Source: Paramyrothecium sp. XJ0827 (Eukaryota > Ascomycota > Sordariomycetes > Hypocreales > Stachybotryaceae). From it: a DNA stretch of 64,000 bases. The DNA is taken from positions 5,715,001-5,779,000 of the forward strand of contig JAJFPB010000002.1 of the NCBI GenBank assembly GCA_020881915.1. Direction: 5' to 3'. Positions 43,101 to 53,215 of this stretch are shown piece by piece (position 1 is the stretch's first letter; each line of letters opens with the position of its first letter). The notes under the pieces were generated by a model. The model saw nothing but the letters and a program-made list of their open reading frames with translations. It made no database searches and had not been told where the DNA came from. The position numbers and the translations under genes were made by a program.

Positions 43101-45058
43101 GAAGCTGCGCATGGAAGTCTTTGCAGCGTGCCAAGAGATTTTGGAGAGCGCGGGGAAGACAGAAGATGATACGCTTCGACGGAAGAATCTTCAAGCCGCG
43201 AGCGCGCTGGCAGACTCATATGCCTTGTTCCCGGAGCATCGTTCAAGTGCGGCCAAGATCCTGAAAGACGTACACGAAAAGATTGAATGTCTATCTCCGC
43301 CTGGACAGAGACTGGTGGTGCTGCTCCGGACCAAGACGAGACTGGCGAAGGTTTTGTATCAACTGGGCGATTTCAGCCAAGCACTCAGCCTCCGGAGCGA
43401 AGTCGTGAAGCGGCTGGAGGAAGACGAGACCTTGAAGCACCAAGACTATCAACTAGCCGCCCAAGAGGAGCTCGCCCAAAGCCTGCACAGAATGGGTAGG
43501 TGGAAAGAGTCTTTGAAACTCCGCAAAAATATCTACAATTTTCGACGTGGAGCTCTGCGCGAGTTGCATCCCGACACCGCTCTGGCAAAGATGAACGTTG
43601 CCATTTCTCAAAGCAAGTTGGATGGCCCCTCGTTAGTGTTCAAGGATGCAAAAGAGGGCGTCGAGGCTCTATCCACCGTGCTCGGCAGCAGTCACATCTT
43701 GACGTTGCGAGCCAAGTCTAACCTTGTTCGGTTTCAAATGGTTCAAGGGGAACTTAATGCAGCGTTCAAGGCGGTACAAGAGTTGAGAGCTGAGATCCAC
43801 CGTGTTAAGGCGAACATGGCAGATAATGAATCTCCAAAGTACAACCAAGACACCCTAAACTGCGACCAGCTATACGCCGAAGTCATGTTACGCCGATGGT
43901 CAGAGAGTGACAAGTCCAACGCCACTAAGCTCTGGGGGACCATCGCCAGGCGCCTTCAGAGCCAGAATGCTGGAACTCGCCAGATTTCAAGGGCCATGCT
44001 CATGCTGGCGCGGTGCCGAATGAAGCGCCACGAGTTCAATAGGGCCGAATCAAAAGTAGATCAGACAGCTCAGCTCCCGAGCGACGGGTTCTACAACAAC
44101 AGCATAGATTGCAAGGTGCTGCGGGCCGAGATTATAGAAAAGAGGGCAGAGCATCTCTCAAGCTCCTCTGCTGGCTCCAGAAGCGACAGTGGAGATGACC
44201 AGCAGTTTGAAGAACGGTACAGAGGGCCTGAAATTGTCACTGCCTGATTCATAGCTAACTCGCACCACTTAGGCCCAACGGGAACTACATCCCCGAAAGC
44301 GATGACGAGTCAGTGCGCTACACCTGGCGATGTTCGAACAGGAATTGTAGGCACATTGCTGGGAAGCCCTACATCATGGAGAGATGCTATTGCCGCCGAT
44401 CTCGTCGTAGGGGAGGAATAATGGTCTGCGTAAGTCGCTCAGTGAGCTGTCCTACCAGAGCACCAGCAAGCAGTCGCTTACCGTGGCATCAGTGTTGCTG
44501 TCATAGATACATGAGATTTGAATCCTACGAGTCGGAACTGTCAGATTCCTTCGCTACAGATAGTTCAAGCTGTTCCGATGCAGGCGACGACCAGGATAGA
44601 TATTTCAGCATAGATGAAAGTTATCGGTGCTACAATCGACAGTGTCGGAAGCCACGGCACACCCACCGCTACAGCAAGGAATCGGCAGATGCTTCCATAC
44701 TGAACGGGGCGGGTTGTTACTGTCGCCCATCCAAAAGCTCACCGAAAAAGATCCTCTGCGTGAGTCTGCTGTGGCCGGGTTGAGAGGCCAACAACACCCT
44801 TTGACTAACTGTCATCAGTGCCACTGCCACAGACCTATGGGTTTGTTGCGTAAGCAATCTGGAGCACCGAATGGCGGCAGCAACCTGGCCCACAGCAAGG
44901 AATGGGATGCGTCAAGCTCCGCGGTGTCTGACGCTCCTAGCGGATCTGTAGCTTTCCTCTCGGCGGACGAAAGTCTGGTGGGACAAGAGCGAGAAGTACT
45001 CGCCTCCGATACTAGAGCTATGCCGGCGAGCGACTATGCACAGTCTTCGGACGAATAA
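40149..45058 (+). CDS. NLR-like STAND receptor: phosphorylase domain, NB-ARC, TPR-like repeats, tandem Cys-rich modules
   Basis: Exons: 40149-41352, 41493-41715, 41787-44216, 44273-44429, 44493-44759, 44819-45058; 1,506 residues. The ATG at 40149 (MSRIETLLQP) is the first in frame. Residues about 65-397 are a purine/uridine-phosphorylase-type domain (FHFAIVCALRLEYNAVTD; IMAFEMEGAGVW; IVIKAACDYADSHKNKMW). Residues 450-600 are an NB-ARC ATPase: P-loop VVVHGPHGLGKTE, Walker B PWLLILDGYD, SIITTSN sensor and a degenerate GLPL site (LHAHPEAVKIAAG). Residues about 850-1250 hold TPR-like helices (ALKLRMEVF, QALSLRSEVVKRLEE, SLKLRKNIYNFRR). The C-terminus carries two cysteine-rich modules at about 1304-1345 and 1381-1435. 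Intron 3 has a weak GTACAG donor but a good GCTAAC branch site. Such proteins are thought to sense non-self and trigger cell death or immunity in fungi; the ligand is unknown. Confidence 0.85.
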
Positions 45059-46012
45059 GTCTCCCAACCATCGCTAGAGGAGCCTGTTTTGGTTGGGACC
45101 GAGTATTCAAAGTAAACGGCAGGTGCTGTCCATTTACCTTTGTGGGTGCCAGACTGGCGGCTGAGACTTGATTCGTCCAATAACGTTAGATTCGAAGGAC
45201 CTTGCCCTGGAATCTCGCCAGAACTAGAGCTGAGCAGGCTGTCAATGTTCTTGAGCTGCGCCATAGCCTCTCGCGTCTTGGACGCATGGCGACCCAGTCG
45301 CTTAGTGCGGCTCTTGACAACGCTAGCCATCAGACTGCGGGCAGACGCGAAATCTGCGCAGCGCATGTGGCAGATGCTCAGGTGCCACTGCGCCTGTTCC
45401 ATCTGGGCTGTTACTGTTCCGGTTGCGTCCGTGTCACTGCTGCCCGCCTGTGTAGGATCGCTATACGCATCGAGGATCTCAGCCCTGAGTTTGAGCGCCT
45501 CTTGCAAATCTGCCATTCTCTGCGCGGAATTGCACCCGGGATTGTTGACAGCGGCTGCAGTCTGAATTTCGAAGTTGTTATCGTCGTTGGTGTCGACATT
45601 GGGAGCTCGGGGAGGTTGGTGTTGTGCTAGGACACTTGCTTGGCCACCGGCCCTACCTGCCTCCTCCTCCCCTGTTTCTCTAAGGACCGTTCTGTTGCCT
45701 CCTGCGACACTTGCTGAAGGTTGTACGGCATGATTTGATGTCGGCAAGTTTGCTCCTTGTGTCGTTGGCGAGTTCGAGGGGGGGCGAGCGATCTCGGTTG
45801 CTGCCGCTGATGGCGAGGACGGCAAGGGTTGAGTTGGGGCCGCAAGCTTGGGCTTCTTGTCTCGAGCTAGAACGCGGTGGTAGGCGGTGATGGCTTCGAG
45901 GCGTTATTTATCAGTGTAATATATTGGGAGATAAGTCTCAGGTATGCGTACCATAAGGTGAGCAAACCGCTACGATCAAGACCGCCAGTGTCATTCGCAG
46001 CATTATTTGCAT
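45034..46012 (-). CDS. Hypothetical protein with a TPR-like segment, overlapping the NLR 3' end
   Basis: Proposed exons on the minus strand are 46012-45952 and 45893-45034, with a 58-base intron (GTACGC...GAAG). The product would be 306 residues. The frame from 45903 to 45034 is open but has no early ATG, so an upstream exon is needed. The one chosen gives a hydrophobic start, MQIMLRMTLAVLIVAVC. A Pro/Ser/Ala-rich disordered part follows, then EALKLRAEILDAY ... HLSICHMRCADFASARSLMASVVKSR, which looks like TPR helices similar to those in the adjacent NLR. The 3' ends of the two genes overlap by 25 bases. It may be a partner, or a relic of a second NLR-type gene. The first exon is uncertain. 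Confidence 0.4.
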
Positions 46013-49000
46013 AGCGCGTTTGCCGGCGCTGAGGCGTTGTCATGTGGTATATCCAGTAGATGAAAAATGTACTGTTCTGTTCTGTCTCTTCTCGCCTGAA
46101 TAGGACTGCGACTTGCCAGGACGCGTTGGAAGAGGAGAAAGTTGTGGAAGACGAAGGTGGAGGTTTGGGGAGATGCAGGAACCTCTGGGGAAATCCCGAT
46201 TCCGGAGACATTGTCATCCCGCCTTGCGAACCCCTGCATGAGGCCTACTGTTGCCTCCTGCGCTGGTGATGGGCGTATTAGGCTGCCGCTGGATGTCCAG
46301 CCACATCTTACTCGCCTTACCTCATCCGTGCTCGGTGCTCAGCCTTGCCAGCAGCCTTTAAACAAGGTTTCTCCTTGGTCTAGATGCGCTATGCCTATTT
46401 GACTACAGTATGATGACATTACACACCGTGACTGAAGACTAAACCCAGTGGCAGAGCCAGCGCAACGCCAAGAGCTGACGCACCCCTGCTCTCAACCAAA
46501 ACTCGGCATCAAGGCTCGACACTTTTCCTTATGCTTATCACACAAATTAAACCCGAAAGATATCTTTAATAAAGCATGCTGTCAAGTGAGTAAGAGTCGC
46601 TCTCACGCTGGGATTGAAACACGATCAAGCTTAAAGCACAATCTATGCGAAGACACGTGAGAGGTGCTATGATGCTTCACAGCAGCGGCCTTTCACAGGG
46701 GATGGAGAGGCAGCAATGGAGAGGATGAAGTGCTTGGAAAAGGCCAAGCAGGTTCAGATTGACTTCCATACGAGTCACTAAATAACTCCACTCGCAATGA
46801 CGGTCTTTCCAGTTTCTTCATAGTAATGCACCATGATTTGAGCGCCTTCACCTGTTCTGCATACGTTCTCCTCACTACTCCTCGCGACATCAATATTCCC
46901 GCAAGCATGACATTTCGAGACAAAAGTTTGGGGTAACGCAGAATGCATCGCCATTTGTAGACGTCTCGGCATAAGCCCAAACGAACACACGCAACCTGTG
47001 AGCCGGGCTTTGCTCCCGACTGTGGCAACATAATTGCGATACAACTGGTAGTGTTTCTATTACTGAAGCAATAATGCCTGAGGGGGTTGAAGGTACTTTG
47101 TACGGAAACAATGTATTGGTAACAATTCTTCCGCCTGCTTGAGCAGTACAGGCAGTATGAGTTCTGTAGCTTGAGAGTAATGGCGGGAAATAGAACGAGC
47201 AGCTGTGGAATATCTTGTAAAGCTGCTTCCTTATCACACTCAAGAACCTAGTATAGTTATATATATACTCAGACACATACTAGCTCTAGTCCAATAGCTA
47301 CCTGTGTCACTACTAGTATCAAGGCCTTCTTCAGGGTATTTAATCCGTAAAATCTGGCAAATATATACATGGAGGAAAAGATAACAACGTTCTTGTTCTT
47401 GTCCGAATGATCTATTTGCCCGTTAATTTTCAACGCCTCGCGAGGCTCCAGAAGTGCGAAAGATGTATTCACCCAATGAGATCCACCTGGTTGGTAGTGA
47501 CCTGTATAGTATCCCATGTGTCTTCGCCTTTACAATCTGTGCATTTCCCTTCCGGCACATTCAAGATTTGGTTTTGACAGTTTTCGTCGGAAATAACGGA
47601 AACTCGTTCATTGTTGGTCGTGCATTTCTTTTCTATGAAAGAGCCCTCGTAATCACAAGTCATCCGGGAAAACAAGCAAATCGACATATGTCGACTCAGA
47701 GTTCAATTCCAGCTGCCGACATTCGTCACCGACAAGAAAGCCTTCATGATCTCAAGCCTGCATCCCAGTTGACCGAATACCTAAAGGTAATAAAAGGCTA
47801 TGCAGCGGCAACTGTTGCGAGGCTTGTTCCGACTAGTAGTGTGTTAAGGTGCATCTTTTGAGTTGCTCTTTGCGGATGCAAGTCGCGACTTGGGGCGGAA
47901 TAATACTATCGAATGATGAGGTTGACCCATTGAGTTGCCGCTGCTATAAATACTCGCGCTTATGCATGCCGTGGGTGAGACCCTGATGCACAGGGACGTA
48001 AAGCGACGTGTAGTGTACACTTGTCTTAGGGCTTTTATCCAGATGACCTTCACACGAATCGGGGAGTGGCTCGCGAGAGACAGTCTCAATGAGGGGTCCT
48101 TAATTCGAAGCTTTTCCGAGTGACCAAACCAAAATCTTGAGCTTAAGTCATTGCCATAATTCATCTCGCCTTCTCAAACAATGGCTGTCGATAAGTAGGT
48201 GCTGCCACCTGGGCCGGAAATTTTATTCAGTATGTAACAGACTTTTCATTCGCTTCTCACACGCATCTGCTACTTCGACACTATTCACCTCTATGATTTA
48301 ACCCTGCTTAAGGCCTTTTGAATGGTGAAGTAAATTGTCGGTTGAGACATTAGCAGTGGCTCGAGTTTCTTACCAGGAAACCCGTCTGAGACAGTCTCAA
48401 CGGTTGGTTTGGGAAAGGAGAGGGGTGTTGAAAGCCGAGTCAAATATTTACAGTGCGTCTTTTTGTGAAACACAGCGTCGTACTCCTTCACGTCTGATGA
48501 CCTCAGAAGGGTCGACTTCAGGATTGATCCTACGATGCGAGGCGAAAAGTGAAAGCTATTTTGGCCAAGATTGACCGCTACTTACCGCACAATGCCCTGT
48601 TGGTTACCTCCAGTCATGTCTTCAAAGATAGAAGCACAGGAGGTGGTAACAAGTGCACAAAATTGGTTGAGCGATCAGCCACAATCAGGTTTTCTGTTGG
48701 GCTGTCTGTGGGATTCAGCCCGGTTGGATTTTTTGGGAACCCACGTCGTATCGAAGAGAGCCATGGCTCGTTGCATTTAATGAAAACTCAAGTTGATACG
48801 AATATCCACTAGAAGACCTCGGTCAGATGTTATCCGAAGTGATGGAGGGCTGATGCTCTGTTTGGGGCACCAATTTAGCGGCTTATTATCAAGGGTCCGA
48901 GCACTAAAGATGGCGAACAGATCAAGCCATTTCACCTCAAGGCCAGGCAACGATCCAATGAATCGCTTATTTATTTATAGAAACCCTCCTCCAGAACGCA

Positions 49001-50128
49001 TAGCCACACCGCGATGAGGCCATTTGAGTGCGGCTGCACGCGTGATTGGCTGACGGCGCAAGTTGTCGAACCGGAGTTCGAAGTCAGGTCATCGGGGCTA
49101 CGGAAAGAATGTTGCTATAGTTGGAACTATGGGGGCGCAAGAGCCTTGTTTGGCTTTCTAGAACGATCTTGGGCGATTGGGGGCTGCTGCATGCCTAACC
49201 TTCGATGTATATCAGTCTTCACTCCCGCACGTCTAGAAGTGAAGAGCATGTACGCTTCAATGGCCGTCATGCTGCTCTTCGACAAGACCCCCGCAGCATC
49301 TGTTGCAGCTGCTGTCCTCGATCCGAGACAACCAGCTTGCGGGACTCGCCACCTCCGCCTTGACAACTCTGCCTCGCCAGCATCTGCACCGGCTCGCCTT
49401 ACCATCTCTTCTTCTTGCAAAAGTTGCCCTCCAATTCTGCCCGGCTTCAAGTCTGTTGCTGCAGAGTGACAACATGCCGACGTTGCCTCCAGGCAGCGAA
49501 GCTCCTCGCGCCACTGTTGCAGGATGATCGAGTCGCTTGGTCTTGCAATATGCGGTCGCCTGGGCTGATTGAGAACGCCTAAGCAAACCACAGCACTTGG
49601 GTCGCTCAAAAGTGGACGCCTCAAGCAGATGCCTTTCTCCTGCGATGCACTGCCCGGTACCAAGGACGCGGGGCGCAAGAATACAGTGGTTTCCAGGGCG
49701 CTGAAGGGACAATGGAATCCCTGATGCTACCCTGATAAGGGAAACTCCGAGGGAGCTTTCCTTTGGAACCCTCAGTGATTATGCAAGCCACCGACCTTAA
49801 GGGACACCGGGCGATCACATTGGATCATGCTCAGCATGGGACGATCCCGGAACTTGACGTGGAGGTTAGGGATTGAACGGAAGAGGGCATCGCAAGTGTA
49901 AAAACATGCAGGAAATTCCCTTACAGATTCCCTTACGGCATTTCGGCAGCGAGCCTCAAGGCCTTGGCGAGCTTGTGGCAGGATCTCAGTTCAGCTATAT
50001 CTGAAGCCGTCCGACGAGCTTCGGCTTCCCCGCGCTGATGAATGACCGGAGTTGCTGTTTTCTGTCATTCTGCTCATCCGGCGCTCAAGAGTACCACAAG
50101 CAGACTTCAGACAAACAAGTCATCCGAA
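46013..50128. other. Gene-poor 4-kb stretch with decayed scraps
   Basis: No intact gene can be supported. Around 47100-46700 (minus) two shifted frames contain Cys-bearing segments (KCHACGNIDV; HYYEETGKTVIASGVI) that could be remains of a small protein. 47857-47440 (minus) holds a likely broken secreted protein, listed separately. 49014-49712 has long overlapping frames on both strands (up to 183 codons) with low-information composition and no motif. Confidence 0.45.
47440..47857 (-). pseudogene. Possible broken small secreted protein gene
   Basis: The minus strand starts with an ATG near 47857 encoding MHLNTLLVGTSLATVAAA, which has the length and composition of a signal peptide, then a stop. 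Downstream, in shifted frames, are coding-like segments with cysteines: GFLVGDECRQLEL, then CDYEGSFIEKKCTTNN and NVPEGKCTDCKGEDTWDTIQ. No splice set I tried joins them cleanly. This could be a decayed effector-like gene, or an intact one with exon boundaries I did not find. Confidence 0.35.
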
Positions 50129-51898
50129 ATGGCAGAGTTTACAAAGCACTCGTTCGGGGTCGAACAATCTGGCCATCTTTACCATTCGCCTGACAGCATT
50201 CCCGGTTACCAATTCACTGGCACAACAGCCAGCTCGTCTCCCGTCTCGCCGGTCTGCTGCCTGTAAGCATGCGCCTGATACGTGCATAATCTGTGCCAGA
50301 GCTAACGGTACCTCCCAAGCACCCAGGCCATTTCAGGCTCAATCAACAACTGTGACAAGGCCAGAATTGTTGCCATCATGGCCTTGGATTTCCTTGCATG
50401 CGACGGCAAGCTTCATGACACCCGCTCCCATTGGGCATGTCCTTTCGGCGATTGCAAGGAAGGCTTTTCGGATGTGAAAGCCCTCATGCGACATGTATTA
50501 AGCTGCCCTAATTTCACCAGCGACAAGGTCTACTGCAACAGGTGTTGCAGTTACGACTGTTTCGCAATTGCCATGCGGCACGACGCGTGTCCGGCATGTA
50601 CCATGAGAGGGCAACCCAAGCGAACAGGGATTCGCAAGTTGGCGAGATACTTTACGCGGAGTAGGCCAGGCTCAACAGACTCGTCGCCATCATCTGGTGT
50701 TTCTGGAAATGTAATGTCTTTCCTGGACCTACAAAGCAGTCTGACCAGTCCACTCGCGGTCTCCCAGCCCTTAGATGGGAACCACGCCTCTATGATCACC
50801 AACCCTTCCATGGCGATGGTTTGCCATGAGACGAGCGTGTTTTCCACGGTCTCAAGTCCAATGAGTGACCCGGGCTCCCAAGACCCGAGCGCGATGACCT
50901 ACAATATGGCGCGGCCCAGGCCTTTTGACCTGCAGGTTCCGCATGAGCTGTCTGGTAATGCAGCCTGGGTGCCGGAAATGCCATCAAAAGTTCATCCCGT
51001 GCAACCTCTGCACGAGATGTCTGCCAGCTGGGCGCTAGAAATGCCAGCGTCATACCATTGCAACAACGAAGAGCAGAACAATTTTGAAACGGGGTTTGCG
51101 AATCATCAGCCAAACCATTCCAAAACGAGCTTGCCAATGGTTGGCCGCAGCACAGCTCCCGATTGGCATCCAACGCTAGGCGACTCTCCAACGAATCAGG
51201 CTTCCCAGACAGACTTCTCTCCAATCGATTTGTTCCAGCATATAATTCCGCTTCAGGAACAAGGACAGAGTAAACGTTGCGGTGTGATTGTACGCAAACC
51301 ATCACCACCGCACCGTCCTGGTTCTCAACTGGCCAATGCGGAGGCTCCCGATGCACCCCCTCTCGATCCTTTGGCCCTTCCACGGAGCTCTAACCAACAA
51401 GACGCAAATTCGCCGACATTTCTGGATAACTCCCCAAGTTCGTCCCATCCAAGCTCAAGGATCTCAATGACCTCGTCCAGTACGGCAAGCGCCTGCTCAT
51501 CTCAGCCATCGTCAGCCACCTCCATGTCCCACAACTCAGAGTCCCTGGCAGACTTTTCAGGCCCATCGCCAACCGAGCCGCAGGCCTTCAAGTGCACTCA
51601 CTGTTCATACTTCGCAACGGGAAAGATCACTGAGAAATACCACGTGTACCTTAGCAAGCACAAACTCACTTGTCAAGGCACGACCAAGTATCCTTGCGAA
51701 GGTTGCGGAAAAGATTTCAGCCGCAAAGACAACCTCAAGGTGCACCAAAAGAACACTTGCCCGAAGCTGCGTAAGGCTGGCCTAACAGTCCCTTTGCTTA
51801 AGAGGATAGCGGATCAAGAAACGGAATGGGACGAAGGGGGTGGGAGAAGAAAGAAACATGTACCTGATGACAAGGAGGATGTTCACCTGGGGCCATGA
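50129..51898 (+). CDS. C2H2-type zinc-finger protein, probable transcription regulator
   Basis: The preferred model has exon 1 at 50129-50262, an intron at 50263-50319 (GTAAGC, branch GCTAAC, acceptor AAG) and exon 2 at 50320-51898, giving 570 residues. A shorter alternative starts at the ATG at 50378 (506 residues). An N-terminal finger-like segment is CPFGDCKEGFSDVKALMRHV ending SC, followed by a Cys cluster (CNRCCSYDC, CPAC). A long Ser/Pro/Gln-rich, probably disordered middle comes next. Near the C-terminus are CTHCSYFATGKITEKYHVYL and CEGCGKDFSRKDNLKVHQ with a final Cys in place of the second His. This layout fits a fungal DNA-binding regulator, but no target is apparent. The basic tail (GGGRRKKHVPDDK) could be a nuclear signal. 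Confidence 0.75.
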
Positions 51899-52781
51899 GA
51901 AGTTGCATTAGTGAAATCAGAAAAATCTTTTCCTTTGCACCTGAATCCTTTGCCACCGTGATGTCCCAAGTTTCCCGGTAGAGGTTTTGACCAACGGCAC
52001 ATCGACTGTGGATATCCAAACTGTGATCAGGCTATGTGATAGAAGCCAGAAGAGCGAACAAACACCACTCACTGTCAGATGTAGTACACATTGCGTAGAA
52101 CAACCGATACGCCACTGTTTGATGTTCAGAATTGTATCTCCATATTGCATCTGGCTGCTCACAAAAAGCAGAGCTTCATTAGGGAATGAGTTTTGGACAC
52201 AACGCATCAGATGCTGCTCGTACGAAAGAAACTTTTTCCTCGATGGAGGTGTGACAGAAGGCACTGCCCACAGTACCTTTGCTCAAACCCTCCAACCTTA
52301 GTCTTCAGCTTCTGGGCAGGTCCCAGGGAGAAGAAAGCCCCAGGGCACATGGCAGCCCACCCTCTGACAAGGCGTCAACACTTCGCGCGAAAGAAGGCCA
52401 AATCCCTTGAGGAGCCTCGCTAGGCAACGATATATACCTCGAGGTTGAATTCCTGTACCAAACAGTTTACAGTTATGTCAGCTTCCCCTGCTTTGTTCAG
52501 GGGGGAGGCTTCATCCTGCGGTAAGGGAAATACAGGTAGGGAGGGAATTGAGGTTGAGGTAGTGGTTCCTGCGGCGTGATGAGCATTCACTGGCACAGGG
52601 AAATATCTCTCGGCCTGATTAGGCATATAATGATTGCATTTCCTATCGGCATCCTAAGCTCTATCTTCACCATCCCCAGATGCCCCTAAGATTGTTAAGC
52701 ACATAACCACTTATCTTACATCGCCTCCAACTCCCCATCTCAATACCCAGCCTGCTTTATGTTTATTAGTTCTTCTTCAAA
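51899..52781. other. Intergenic region
   Basis: No supported gene is present in these 880 bases. Short frames on both strands (51917-52423) have no motif. Confidence 0.5.
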
Positions 52782-53215
52782 ATGGCTCCTACAAAGTAAG
52801 AAATTCCTTCCATTTCTTGCGGGATATCAGTGGCTGACGCACATGTTCAGTACCACAGCATCAGGCCATAGGTCTAGCACAACGTCGTACACACCACTCA
52901 CTAATCAGAACTTGGCCAGCGTTCCTGGCACCAACCGGCTGAGCAAGTACCTCAAGACCGACCAGAACCATGAGAAAGTTGCAATCAACCTTCCCACCAC
53001 GAGAAAAGACATGGAGAAGTACTGCAATAAATGGCAAACGGGGTACGATAAGAGTTGAAGGGTTTAAGCATCAAGAGCAGGCTCAACCACATTATTCACG
53101 GCTTAGTAGGAGAACCTACATGGCATCAAAGCATCATGGCGTACTTGAGCGGTACTACAATGCCTCTCACCTGCCTGGCATTTCTGCCACTCTGTACACC
53201 ATGCACTCGCTCTAA
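52782..53215 (+). CDS. Small hypothetical protein, tentative three-exon model
   Basis: Exons 52782-52795, 52851-53042 and 53107-53215 would give 104 residues starting MAPTNTTASGHR. Intron 1 (GTAAGA...GTTCAG) is good. Intron 2 (GTACGA...CTTAG, with GCTCAAC) is weaker; without it the protein stops at 53058 after 73 residues. The second exon (SKYLKTDQNHEKVAINLPTT) looks protein-like. Beyond the stop, the same frame continues as a coding-like stretch to 53426 (FGDPVGSQARQILSSYYEIG; EWEGLDDITLMNAVFTVLAG). The true gene may therefore be longer, or broken by a stop. I do not recognise the family. Confidence 0.35.

Noticed and set aside
41486..44247. Treating the NB-ARC/TPR frame as a gene separate from the phosphorylase frame, ending at 44247
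   Set aside because: Introns at 41353-41492, 41716-41786 and 44217-44272 join the frames in phase and give the known phosphorylase-NB-ARC-TPR order. The last has a canonical GCTAAC branch site.
49127..49712. Overlapping frames on both strands of up to 183 codons
   Set aside because: The three frames are equally open because of local composition; none shows a motif or a credible start.
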